In this document: piece by piece, positions 30,707 to 41,783 of the stretch | Numbering within the stretch: position 1 is the first letter of the stretch | How the letters are laid out: the number at the start of each line of letters is the position of its first letter | Source of the DNA: Pseudomonas putida | Lineage (GTDB): Bacteria; Pseudomonadota; Gammaproteobacteria; Pseudomonadales; Pseudomonadaceae | Assembly: GCF_028682455.1 (NCBI RefSeq) | Contig: NZ_JANHLD010000001.1 | Location: 1,523,501-1,587,500, forward strand | Direction of reading: 5' to 3' | DNA length: 64,000 bases | Program-made: the position numbers and the translations under genes | Notes under the pieces: generated by a model | What the model was told of the DNA's origin: nothing | The model's input: only the letters and a program-made list of their open reading frames with translations | Databases searched by the model: none

Positions 30707-31576
30707 TCAGCCGAGCCCCATGCGCCGCCGGGCCCGTTGCAGCGATCCATCGCGCATGGCCCAGCGCAGCACCGGGGCAGTGGCGTGGATGCCCAGGCGG
30801 ATCAGGCGTCGTTGCAGGGGAGGCTGCCGCAGCTCGAGCAGGTCACTGGCCCAAAGGGGTAACAGATCAATGCCGGCACGCAGCATCAGGCTGCCCATCG
30901 GCTGGGCCAGGCGACTGGGCGCCGGGGCATCGAGCAACACCTGAACCACTTCATGGCTGCGCCCATCGCAGTACAACTGTGGGCGCATGCCCAGCAGGTA
31001 GTCGGTCACCTGCTGGCGGGAGCGGGGTACATCGCGGGCTCCCAGGCGTTCGGCAATCAGGGCGATTTGAGCGTAATAGGCATCCTGCTCGTCCAGCGGC
31101 ATGTGCGGGTTGCGATAGCGCAGGTGGGCGGCGAGAAAACTGCTGACTTCAGCCACATGTACCCAGGTCAACAGGTCCGGGTCGCTGGCGGCGTAAGGGC
31201 GCCCGTCTGCAGCGTTGCCCACGACCTGAAGGTGAATGGTGCGCACCTTGTCGATCAACCAGTCGGCGTCGCGGGTAGAGCCAAAGGTGGTCCCCGAGAT
31301 GAACTGGCTGGTGCGTCGCAGGCGCCCGAGCAGGTCTTGACGGAAGTTGGAGTGGTCCCATACACCCGCCAGGGCCAGCGGATGCAGCAATTGCAGGAGC
31401 AAGGCACTGATACCGCCGACCAGCATGCTGGGGAAATCTCCGTGCACACGCCAACTTATGCTGTCCGGGCCGAACAGGCCGGGATCGCCCTTGGGGGTCT
31501 CGAGGTCCAATTGCCCCAGGGACAAGCCGGTGAGGCTCATCACCTGGGTTTCGATACGGCGGCGAATCGCTTCCAT
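30707..31576 (-). CDS. Oxygenase MpaB family / DUF2236 protein
   Basis: 289 residues. The block [20 protein letters not shown] (about 40-59), followed by [30 protein letters not shown] and [14 protein letters not shown], matches the DUF2236/MpaB-type fold. That fold includes latex-clearing-protein and mycophenolic-acid oxygenase relatives. In characterised members, conserved His and Asp residues bind heme or act in oxidation. The substrate cannot be told from sequence. No signal peptide is visible. It lies 38 bases after acs on the same strand. Confidence 0.8.
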   Translation of the reverse strand: MEAIRRRIETQVMSLTGLSLGQLDLETPKGDPGLFGPDSISWRVHGDFPSMLVGGISALLLQLLHPLALAGVWDHSNFRQDLLGRLRRTSQFISGTTFGSTRDADWLIDKVRTIHLQVVGNAADGRPYAASDPDLLTWVHVAEVSSFLAAHLRYRNPHMPLDEQDAYYAQIALIAERLGARDVPRSRQQVTDYLLGMRPQLYCDGRSHEVVQVLLDAPAPSRLAQPMGSLMLRAGIDLLPLWASDLLELRQPPLQRRLIRLGIHATAPVLRWAMRDGSLQRARRRMGLG

Positions 31577-31614
31577 GGCTACCTTGTGGCGTGGCAGCCG
31601 GGAGAGGCTACCGC

Positions 31615-33549
<1,935 letters not shown>

Positions 33550-33674
33550 GGCGGGGTCCTGTTCTGCTTGTTTTAGTCAGAAGCCTTCCTGGGGAGGGCT
33601 CCTGCAACAGTGTCAGAACAGTGTAGCCGCTACCCCTGGCCGTGTTCGTTCGACCAGGGGCAGCGCAGTCGGGT

Positions 33675-35339
33675 TCAACCGCGGTGGCGGCTGCGGAAGA
33701 AGTTGATCAGGCCTTGGGTCGATGCGTCTTCGGCGGGCTCTTCGATGCCTCCGGTCAGGCGCTGATAAACACCTTTGCCCAGCTCCTTGCCCAGCTCAAC
33801 ACCCCATTGGTCGAAGGCGTTGATACCCCAGATCACGCTCTGCACAAACACTTTGTGCTCGTACATTGCAACCAGCGCACCCAGGCGACGAGGGCTGATG
33901 CGCTCCACCACCAGGGTGTTGCTCGGACGGTTGCCCGGGATAACCTTGTGGGGCGCAAGTTTCTGGACGTCCTCTTCGGCCATGCCCTTGTCGCGCAGTT
34001 CGGCCTCTGCCTCGGCGCGGGTCTTGCCGAGCATAAGTGCCTGGCTTTGCGACAAGCAGTTGGCGTACAGCCATTGATGATGGTCGGCCACCGGATTGAA
34101 GCTGACCACCGGAACGATGAAGTCGGCCGGGATCAACTGGGTGCCCTGGTGCAGCAATTGATGGTAGGCGTGCTGACCGTTGCAGCCCACGCCGCCCCAG
34201 ATCACCGGGCCGGTATCGTGGTTGACCGGCGTGCCGTCCTGGCGAACGCTCTTGCCATTGGACTCCATGTCCAGCTGTTGCAGGTGTTTGGTGATGTTGC
34301 GCAGGTAGTGGTCGTAGGGCAGGATCGCATGGCTCTGTGCGCCCCAGAAGTTGCCGTACCAGACGCCCAGCAGGGCCAGCAGCACCGGCATGTTCTGGTC
34401 AAATGGTGCGTTCTGGAAGTGCTGGTCCATGGTGTAGGCACCCGACAGCAGTTCCTTGAAGTTGGCAGTGCCGATGGCCAGGGCGATCGGCAAGCCGATC
34501 GCCGACCACAGCGAGTAACGTCCACCCACCCAGTCCCACATCGGGAAGATGTTCTCTTCGCGAATACCGAAGGCCACAGCGGCCGCCTTGTTGCTGGACA
34601 CGGCGATGAAGTGCTTGTACAGCTCGGCTTCCGAGCCACCCTGGGCCAGGTACCAGCTGCGCGCCGCCTGGGCGTTCTTCAGGGTTTCCAGGGTGTTGAA
34701 GGATTTCGATGAAACGATGAACAGCGTGGTTTCGGCGCGCAGCTTGGCCGACAGCTCGTGGAACTCGCTGCCGTCGATATTGGCCAGGTAGTGGCAGCGC
34801 ACACCGCGCTGGGCGTAAGGCAGCAAGGCTTCCGATACCAGCTCGGGGCCGAGGAACGAGCCGCCGATGCCGATGTTCACCACGTCAGTGATCGGCTTTT
34901 CGCTGTAGCCGCGCCACAGGCCGTCATGGATGCGGCCAACCAGCTCGGTAACCTGGTTCAACACCTTGTGCACTTCGGGCATCACGTTGACGCCGTTGAC
35001 GTTCAACTTGTCGCCCACTGGACGGCGCAGGGCGGTGTGCAGCGCAGGCCGGCCTTCGGAGGCGTTGAGGATTTCACCGGCGAACAGCGATTTGATCGCG
35101 TCCTGCAAGCCGACTTCGTTGGCCAGGTTGACCAGCAAGTCGCGGCTCTGGCCATTGATCAGGTTTTTCGAGTAGTCGAGAAACAGGCCGCAGCAGCTCA
35201 GGGACAGGTGATTGAATCGTTGCGGGTCGGCGTTGAATGCATCGCGCATGCTGAAGTCCTGCATGGCTTCGCGGTGTTGCTGGAGCGCCTTCCACGCGGG
35301 CAAGGTCGTTACATCATGAGGGGTGCGGTAGTACGCCAT
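33675..35339 (-). CDS. pgi: Glucose-6-phosphate isomerase
   Basis: Interconverts glucose-6-phosphate and fructose-6-phosphate. 554 residues from ATG 35339 ([19 protein letters not shown]); the frame is open further upstream but without conserved sequence. Active-site signatures: [18 protein letters not shown] (about 152), [13 protein letters not shown] (about 209), the Glu/Arg block [14 protein letters not shown] (about 267) and the His in [14 protein letters not shown] (about 384). It is separated from panD upstream by a long perfect inverted repeat. Confidence 0.98.
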   Translation of the reverse strand: MAYYRTPHDVTTLPAWKALQQHREAMQDFSMRDAFNADPQRFNHLSLSCCGLFLDYSKNLINGQSRDLLVNLANEVGLQDAIKSLFAGEILNASEGRPALHTALRRPVGDKLNVNGVNVMPEVHKVLNQVTELVGRIHDGLWRGYSEKPITDVVNIGIGGSFLGPELVSEALLPYAQRGVRCHYLANIDGSEFHELSAKLRAETTLFIVSSKSFNTLETLKNAQAARSWYLAQGGSEAELYKHFIAVSSNKAAAVAFGIREENIFPMWDWVGGRYSLWSAIGLPIALAIGTANFKELLSGAYTMDQHFQNAPFDQNMPVLLALLGVWYGNFWGAQSHAILPYDHYLRNITKHLQQLDMESNGKSVRQDGTPVNHDTGPVIWGGVGCNGQHAYHQLLHQGTQLIPADFIVPVVSFNPVADHHQWLYANCLSQSQALMLGKTRAEAEAELRDKGMAEEDVQKLAPHKVIPGNRPSNTLVVERISPRRLGALVAMYEHKVFVQSVIWGINAFDQWGVELGKELGKGVYQRLTGGIEEPAEDASTQGLINFFRSRHRG

Positions 35340-35390
35340 CGCTGCAGGTTTCCTTATTGCTTGAACTGCCTTGGACACTGGGAAAAGCGA

Positions 35391-35437
35391 CCCGTTTGCA
35401 GGCCGATGGCAATATATGTCATCGGCCTGCAAACGGG
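35391..35437 (-). terminator. 18-bp perfect inverted repeat between panD and pgi
   Basis: CCCGTTTGCAGGCCGATG (35391-35408) is repeated exactly inverted at 35420-35437 around an 11-base AT-rich loop. On the minus strand, the direction of panD, it is followed by TCGCTTTTCC. It most likely ends the panBCD transcript. The arm length and AT-rich centre are unusual for a simple terminator. Confidence 0.7.
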
Positions 35438-35443
35438 CTGACC

Positions 35444-35824
35444 TTAGGCCAACTGGACAGGAATGGCATTGCTGGTGTGGCTCAGTTCGTTGCCTGGGGC
35501 CATGTAGAGCATGCGGGGCTTGAAGTTGACCAGCTCGGCTTCGCAGTAGTGAGCATAGGCACAGATGATCACCCGGTCACCGACCTTGGCCTTGTGCGCG
35601 GCAGCGCCGTTGACCGAGATCATCCGCGAGCCTTCCTCGCCGCGAATGGCATAGGTGGTGAAGCGCTCGCCATTATCAACGTTGTAGATCTGGATCTGTT
35701 CGTACTCATGAATACCGGCCAGGTCCAGCCACAGGCCGTCGATGGCGCAGGAGCCTTCGTAGTCGAGCACCGCGTGAGTGACTTCGGCGCGGTGCAGCTT
35801 GGCCTTGAGCATGATGGCGTGCAT
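35444..35824 (-). CDS. panD: Aspartate 1-decarboxylase (pyruvoyl enzyme) proenzyme
   Basis: Makes beta-alanine from aspartate for pantothenate. 126 residues. The self-cleavage site Gly24-Ser25 is present in [10 protein letters not shown], which generates the pyruvoyl group. Lys9 (MLKAKLHRA), Tyr58 and the VNGAAAHKA block line the active site. It forms a cluster with panC (22 bases upstream) and panB. Confidence 0.97.
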   Translation of the reverse strand: MHAIMLKAKLHRAEVTHAVLDYEGSCAIDGLWLDLAGIHEYEQIQIYNVDNGERFTTYAIRGEEGSRMISVNGAAAHKAKVGDRVIICAYAHYCEAELVNFKPRMLYMAPGNELSHTSNAIPVQLA

Positions 35825-35846
35825 GGGATTCCTCTTGCGGGATCTT

Positions 35847-36704
35847 TTACTGGTCGTCGAGGTTCAGGTGCAAGTTGTCGATCAGACGAGTGGCACCCAG
35901 AAACGCAGCCGCCAGAATCACCAGGTCGCGATCATCGGCGGTGGCCGGACGCAGGCTGATTGCCTGGCGGACTTCCAGGTAGTCGGGGCGAAAGCCGGCA
36001 ACGACCAGTTGTTCCTGGCTGCTGGCGATCAGGGTCGGGTAGTCCCGCTCGCCTTGCTCGATCGACGCGGCCATTGCACTCAGCACGCGATACAACGCCG
36101 GCGCAGTGGCGCGTTGCGCCTCGTTCAGGTAGCCGTTGCGCGACGACAACGCCAGGCCATCGTCGGCGCGTACGGTCGGCTCGCCGATGATCTGGATCGG
36201 CATGTTCAGGTCGCGCACCAGGGCGCGGATCACCGCCAATTGCTGGAAGTCCTTCTGACCGAACACGGCCAAATCCGGCTGCACCATGTTTAACAGCTTG
36301 CTGACCACGGTCGCTACGCCTTCGAAGTGCCCCGGGCGACTGGCGCCGCACAGGCCTTCAGACACGTTTGGAACGCTGACCCTGGTCTGGCCGGCCATGC
36401 CGTCGGGATACATCTCTTCGACGCTGGGCGCGAACAGCAGGTGGCAGCCTGCCTGGAGCAGGGTCTCCTGGTCGGCGGCGAGGGTACGGGGGTATTTGTC
36501 GAGGTCTTCGCTGGGGCCGAACTGCAGCGGGTTGACGAAGATGCTGGCGACCACGAAGTCGGCACGTTGCGCAGCCTTGGTCACCAAGGCCGCGTGGCCG
36601 CTGTGCAGGTTACCCATGGTCGGCACGAAGCCGATGCGCTTGCCTTCACTGCGCGCGCGCGCAACGGCGGCGCGCAGTTCGCGGACGGTCTTGACTGTAT
36701 TCAT
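35847..36704 (-). CDS. panC: Pantothenate synthetase
   Basis: ATP-dependent ligation of pantoate and beta-alanine. 285 residues. Nucleotidyltransferase signatures: [16 protein letters not shown] (the HIGH-like motif, about residues 26-41), the pantoate site [20 protein letters not shown] (about 150) and the KMSKS-like SSRNGYL (about 188). The start overlaps the panB stop as ATGA (36701-36704), so translation is coupled. Confidence 0.98.
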   Translation of the reverse strand: MNTVKTVRELRAAVARARSEGKRIGFVPTMGNLHSGHAALVTKAAQRADFVVASIFVNPLQFGPSEDLDKYPRTLAADQETLLQAGCHLLFAPSVEEMYPDGMAGQTRVSVPNVSEGLCGASRPGHFEGVATVVSKLLNMVQPDLAVFGQKDFQQLAVIRALVRDLNMPIQIIGEPTVRADDGLALSSRNGYLNEAQRATAPALYRVLSAMAASIEQGERDYPTLIASSQEQLVVAGFRPDYLEVRQAISLRPATADDRDLVILAAAFLGATRLIDNLHLNLDDQ

Positions 36705-37501
36705 GCACTGAACCCGTGTTCGCTGCCTGGGAAGCTGACGTCCTTGACCGCTGCTACGTAAGCCTGGAGTGCACCCTGGATGTCGCTCTGGCCGACCATG
36801 AAGTTTTTCACGAACTTGGGCACTCGGCCAGTCAACGACAGGCCCAGCATGTCGTGCAGCACAAGGACCTGACCGTCGGTGGCGCTACCCGCGCCGATGC
36901 CGATCACCGGAATGCTCACCGCCTGGGTGATTTCCGCGGCCAGTTCGCTCGGCACGCATTCGAGCAGCAGCATGGCAGCGCCGGCCTGTTCCAGGGCGAT
37001 GGCATCGGCACGCATCTGCCGGGCCTGGCTTTCCTGGCGGCCCTGAACCTTGTAGCCGCCAAGAATGTTGACTGCCTGCGGCGTCAGGCCCATGTGGGCG
37101 CACACCGGTACACCGCGCTCGGCCAGCATGCGAATGGTATCGCCCAGCCAGGCGGCTCCTTCGATCTTGACCATGTGGGCACCGGCCTGCATCAGGGCGC
37201 CACAGTTGGCGAAGGCCTGGTCGGCGGTGGCATAGGCCATGAAGGGCAAGTCGGCGAGGATCAGTGCGCCGTCGTTACCACGCTTCACACAGGCAGTGTG
37301 GTAGGCCATGTCGGCGGTACTGACGGGCAGGGTACTGTCATGGCCCTGCAGGACCATGCCCAGGGAGTCACCCACCAGCAATATTTCCACGCCGGCACGG
37401 CTGGCAGCCTGAGCAAACGTCGCGTCATAGCAGGTCAGCATGGTTATTTTCTCACCCTTGGCCTTGAGGCTTTGCAGGGTAGTCAGGGTTACTTCTGGCA
37501 T
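36701..37501 (-). CDS. panB: 3-methyl-2-oxobutanoate hydroxymethyltransferase
   Basis: Makes ketopantoate from 2-oxoisovalerate and methylene-tetrahydrofolate. 266 residues, TIM-barrel. Signatures: [19 protein letters not shown], the metal site [18 protein letters not shown] (about residues 43-60), KIEGAAW and the catalytic Glu in [10 protein letters not shown] (about 180). First gene of panBCD. The 250 bases upstream hold a -35/-10-like promoter and four GTTAC repeats (see findings), so panB seems to start its own transcript rather than relying only on folK. Confidence 0.97.
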   Translation of the reverse strand: MPEVTLTTLQSLKAKGEKITMLTCYDATFAQAASRAGVEILLVGDSLGMVLQGHDSTLPVSTADMAYHTACVKRGNDGALILADLPFMAYATADQAFANCGALMQAGAHMVKIEGAAWLGDTIRMLAERGVPVCAHMGLTPQAVNILGGYKVQGRQESQARQMRADAIALEQAGAAMLLLECVPSELAAEITQAVSIPVIGIGAGSATDGQVLVLHDMLGLSLTGRVPKFVKNFMVGQSDIQGALQAYVAAVKDVSFPGSEHGFSA

Positions 37502-37640
37502 GAAAAGGAATCCTCGTTCAGGCGCTGTGAAAAACGACTGCGTACAACGCGTGTATTCATCTTCTGGAACAGCACATCATCGATTGTGGTGTTTTGGTTA
37601 CGACCTGTTCCAGGCCTATATACGCCTTTTTGTGGCGCGC

Positions 37641-37690
37641 AGGCGCCACGGGACGCTTATAGTCGTGAGGGTGGGGGCTGAAGTCAATTA
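37641..37690 (-). promoter_or_regulatory. Candidate sigma-70 promoter of panB
   Basis: On the minus strand, TTGACT (around 37688-37683) is followed after 17 bases by GACTAT (around 37665-37660). This would start RNA about 150 bases before the panB ATG. The leader includes CTGGAACA and its inverse TGTTCCAG, about 38 bases apart. Predicted from sequence only. Confidence 0.4.
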
Positions 37691-37693
37691 CCC

Positions 37694-37733
37694 TGTTACC
37701 GCATTGTTACGAATGCACTGTTACGGGCGTTAC
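37694..37733. promoter_or_regulatory. Cluster of TGTTAC repeats upstream of panB
   Basis: TGTTAC occurs at 37694-37699, 37705-37710 and 37719-37724, with GTTAC again at 37729-37733, all in one orientation. The same hexamer forms the CbrB site upstream of crcZ in this window. The cluster lies just upstream of the candidate panB promoter. Binding by CbrB or another factor is speculation. Confidence 0.4.
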
Positions 37734-37752
37734 CGCGTGGGGGAGGGCCCGG

Positions 37753-38229
37753 CTACAGGCGCTCCAGGCCGACGAACGGGCAATCTGCCAGCAGCTCGGA
37801 CAGTACGCGTCCGTCGGCCAGCAGAAAGTCATCCGGGACCAGCTCGGCCAAGGGATAAAGGACGAAGGGGCGGGCCTGCATGTGGTAATGCGGGACTTTG
37901 AGGCGGGGAATGTCGATCACCTGGTTGCCGTACAGCAGGATATCCAGGTCGAGGGTGCGTGGGCCCCAGCGCTCCTTGCGCTCGCGACCCTGGGCGGCCT
38001 CGATGGCCTGCAGGCCGTCGAGCAGTGCCAGGGGGGGCAGTTGGGTGTCCAGGGCGGCGACAGCATTGGTGTAGTGCGGCTGGCCGGGTGACAGCGACTC
38101 GCTGCTGTAGAAGGCCGACACCGCCGCTACCGTCGTTCCAGGCAATTGCTGCAGCGCGTTGACCGCGCTGCGCAGTTGCTCCTGCGGTTCATCCAGGTTG
38201 CTGCCCAGGCCGATGTACACACGCTCCAT
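37753..38229 (-). CDS. folK: HPPK: 6-hydroxymethyl-7,8-dihydropterin pyrophosphokinase
   Basis: Transfers pyrophosphate from ATP to 6-hydroxymethyl-dihydropterin, giving the FolP substrate. 158 residues, full length. It has the N-terminal YIGLGSNLDEP, the pterin loop around FYSSESLS and the signature RWGPRTLDLDILLYG (about residues 86-100), whose two Asp bind Mg. It begins 2 bases after pcnB. The partner enzyme FolP is encoded far away in this window (11980). Confidence 0.97.
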   Translation of the reverse strand: MERVYIGLGSNLDEPQEQLRSAVNALQQLPGTTVAAVSAFYSSESLSPGQPHYTNAVAALDTQLPPLALLDGLQAIEAAQGRERKERWGPRTLDLDILLYGNQVIDIPRLKVPHYHMQARPFVLYPLAELVPDDFLLADGRVLSELLADCPFVGLERL

Positions 38230-38231
38230 GC

Positions 38232-39617
38232 TTATTCGCCCGCGGCGTCGGCACGTTTGCGCTTGCTCGGGCTGCGCTTGCGTTTGCGTGGGCCGGCAGC
38301 GGCGCCTTCGTCCCGATTGCCCAGCTCACGAATCATCTCGCGTCGCTCGGTGTCGTTGCACTCCTGGTAGTCGGTCCACCATTGGCCCAGGCCATCGGTT
38401 TCCTCGCCAGCGCTTTCACGCAGCAGCAGGAAGTCGTAGCCGGCGCGAAAGCGCGGGTTGTCCAGCAGCAGGTCGGCACGTTTGCCGCTGCGCCGTGGCA
38501 GGCGCTCCTGCATGTCCCAGATCTCGCGGATCGGCAGGGTGAATCGCTTGGGGATAGCAATGCGCTGGCATTGTTCGGCGATCAGCTCGTGGGCCGCTTC
38601 GTTCATGGCCGGGATTGGCGGCATGCCACGGCTCTGCAGGCGCAATGCGCGACCTGGCAGGGCCGGCCAGAGCAGGGCGGCGAACAGGAAAGCCGGGGTA
38701 ACCGGCTTGCCCTGCTTGATGCGCAGGTCGGTGTTGATCAGCGCCTGGCTGATCAGGGTGTGGGTATAGGTCGGATGTTCTTCCAGGGCCTCGGCGCTGG
38801 CCGGGAACAGTGGATCGAACAACTGCAGGTCGACCAGCATCTCGAAGGTATCGGCGGCGTAGCCGGAGAGGAACAGCTTGAGCGTTTCCTCGAACAGGCG
38901 AGCGGCCGGGATTTCACGCAGCATCGACGCCAGGTCGCGAATCGGCTGCACGGTGTGCTTCTCGATGCCGAAGTTCAGCTTGGCGGCAAATCGCACGGCA
39001 CGCAGCATCCGCACCGGGTCTTCCTGGTAACGCTGGGTCGGATCGCCGATCAGGCGGATCAGGCGATTGCGAATATCGTGTACGCCATTGGCGTAGTCGA
39101 GGATGCGCTCGCTGACCGGGTCGTAGTACAGGGCGTTGATGGTGAAGTCGCGGCGTTGCGCATCTTCTTCCAGGGTGCCATAGACGTTGTCGCGCAGAAT
39201 TCGCCCGCTCTCGTTACGTGACGAGGTGTGGCTGTCTTCTGCTTCGCTTTCCGGATGGTTGGCGCGGAAGGTGGCGACTTCGATGATCTCACGTCCGAAA
39301 TGGATGTGAACCAGCTTGAAACGGCGGCCAATGATGCGCGCATTGCGAAACTCGGCGCGGACTTGTTCAGGCGTGGCGCTGGTGGCGACGTCGAAGTCCT
39401 TGGGGGTGATCCCCAGGAGTTGGTCACGCACGCAGCCACCCACCAGGTAAGCCTGGTAGCCAGCATTTTGCAGGCGCTCGACGATGCTCACCGCATGACG
39501 ACTGAATTGGCCACGTTGCAGCGAGTGTTGACCGCTATTGATCACTTCAGGCGTGGTGCGCTTGTGGTGCGGACCACGTACGGGAGGACGGAACGACTGG
39601 AACAGCTTCTTCAGCAT
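38232..39617 (-). CDS. pcnB: Poly(A) polymerase I
   Basis: Adds poly(A) tails that mark RNAs for decay. 461 residues from ATG 39617 (MLKKLFQSFRPP); the upstream frame to 39689 lacks conservation. The nucleotidyltransferase head has LVGGCVRDQLLG (about 67) and the metal-binding DFDVATSATPEQV. The neck signature is RRDFTINALYYDP (about 146), followed by RLIGDPTQRYQEDPVRMLRAVRFAAK. The C-terminal tail is very basic (KRKRSPSKRKR), a likely RNA-binding region. The CrcZ terminator lies about 125 bases upstream. Confidence 0.96.
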   Translation of the reverse strand: MLKKLFQSFRPPVRGPHHKRTTPEVINSGQHSLQRGQFSRHAVSIVERLQNAGYQAYLVGGCVRDQLLGITPKDFDVATSATPEQVRAEFRNARIIGRRFKLVHIHFGREIIEVATFRANHPESEAEDSHTSSRNESGRILRDNVYGTLEEDAQRRDFTINALYYDPVSERILDYANGVHDIRNRLIRLIGDPTQRYQEDPVRMLRAVRFAAKLNFGIEKHTVQPIRDLASMLREIPAARLFEETLKLFLSGYAADTFEMLVDLQLFDPLFPASAEALEEHPTYTHTLISQALINTDLRIKQGKPVTPAFLFAALLWPALPGRALRLQSRGMPPIPAMNEAAHELIAEQCQRIAIPKRFTLPIREIWDMQERLPRRSGKRADLLLDNPRFRAGYDFLLLRESAGEETDGLGQWWTDYQECNDTERREMIRELGNRDEGAAAGPRKRKRSPSKRKRADAAGE

Positions 39618-39742
39618 GGGATGCACTGTTTGAAGGAATGTTCGGCCAAAAACGAAGAATGGCCGCATGATGGCCGGGGATTCTAGCATTTACTGGGCAG
39701 ATGGTGTAGGCGGTAGCAAAACGAGGGGGTGGAGCGAGGGGA

Positions 39743-39783
39743 GAAACTACAAGGGGAGCCGAAGCTCCCCAAGAAGTAGTTGC
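39743..39783 (-). terminator. CrcZ terminator
   Basis: On the minus strand GGGGAGC (39770-39764), TTCG loop, GCTCCCC (39759-39753), then TTGTAGTTTC. Outer bases AACTAC and GTAGTT extend the pairing. Confidence 0.8.
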
Positions 39784-40114
39784 GTGCTCTTATTGTTTTT
39801 TTGCCGGGCTTCTTGTTTTTGTTGAGTGCCCTATCCACAAAACGCAAAGCTTGTGGACGATCTCCCTAACCGGGATTCAAGAGCAAACGGATTGCTTTGG
39901 TCGCTGATGTTGCAATGATCTTGCGATCCAACCAGTTCAGGCCCTGCTTGAGTGCAGTTTTTATTGTTCTCTGCCTGGTTGTGGGGCAAGCCCCAAAAAC
40001 AACTCCTCTCCAAAAGAATCAGTTAGCTGCGCCTCCGCCGTCTTGTTCTTATTGTGCGTGAGCCGATTCGTCTTATTTTTATTGTCTTTTGCAGTGCTTG
40101 TTATTGTTCTTGTA
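39743..40114 (-). ncRNA. crcZ: Small RNA CrcZ (Hfq/Crc decoy)
   Basis: Lies between cbrB and pcnB, the known crcZ locus. CrcZ titrates Hfq-Crc and relieves carbon catabolite repression. Six CA-rich motifs are visible on the minus strand: 40097-40111, 40069-40086, 40038-40056, 39955-39969, 39809-39824 and 39787-39802, of the form AACAATAA or AACAAGAA. A sigma-54 promoter (40126-40139) puts the 5' end near 40114. The 3' end is a GGGGAGC-TTCG-GCTCCCC hairpin (39753-39770) enclosed by ACTAC/GTAGT. Length about 370 bases, as expected. Ends are predicted. No protein gene fits the region. Confidence 0.92.
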
Positions 40115-40123
40115 CCGAACATA

Positions 40124-40140
40124 TAGCAGGTGCCGTGCCA
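40124..40140 (-). promoter_or_regulatory. Sigma-54 promoter of crcZ
   Basis: On the minus strand, TGGCACGGCACCTGCTA has GG (40139-40138), exactly 10 bases, then GC (40127-40126), a near-perfect RpoN -24/-12 element. CbrB is a sigma-54 activator, consistent with the upstream site at 40239-40264. Confidence 0.85.
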
Positions 40141-40204
40141 ACTTTTGCAAACCCCAGTAAAACAAGGGGTTGGAGGGGGTTGGGGGCCTTGGCAGGGCGA
40201 AAAA

Positions 40205-40240
40205 AAACCGGGGCTTCGTTACCGTAAGCCCCGGTTTTTG
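40205..40240 (-). terminator. Terminator of cbrB
   Basis: AAACCGGGGCTT (40205-40216) and AAGCCCCGGTTT (40226-40237) form a perfect 12-bp stem with a 9-base loop. On the minus strand it is followed by a run of T (complement of the A run near 40198-40204). It separates cbrB from crcZ. Confidence 0.88.
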
Positions 40241-40289
40241 TTACGAGATTGTGGCGAGGTAACAGTTTGTCGCAACGTGACAGTGTTAC
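40239..40289. promoter_or_regulatory. CbrB upstream activation site of crcZ
   Basis: TGTTAC (40239-40244), exactly 14 bases, GTAACA (40259-40264), plus a third TGTTAC at 40284-40289. From memory, TGTTAC-N14-GTAACA is the palindrome described for CbrB in P. putida. It lies roughly 100-165 bases upstream of the sigma-54 promoter, a normal enhancer distance. Confidence 0.8.
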
Positions 40290-40321
40290 CGCCGCGCACC
40301 CGCGGTGACAGCTGAAAGGTA

Positions 40322-41761
<1,440 letters not shown>

Positions 41762-41783
41762 TGATTCAATTCTCTCGACGGTC

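Noticed and set aside
37694..37733. GTTAC repeats as a CRISPR or iteron origin
   Set aside because: Units are only 5-6 bases with irregular spacing (11, 14 and 9), with no spacers, DnaA boxes or replication gene.
39831..40013. 60-codon minus-strand ORF within the pcnB-cbrB spacer
   Set aside because: It lies inside CrcZ and crosses its decoy motif region; no initiation signal.
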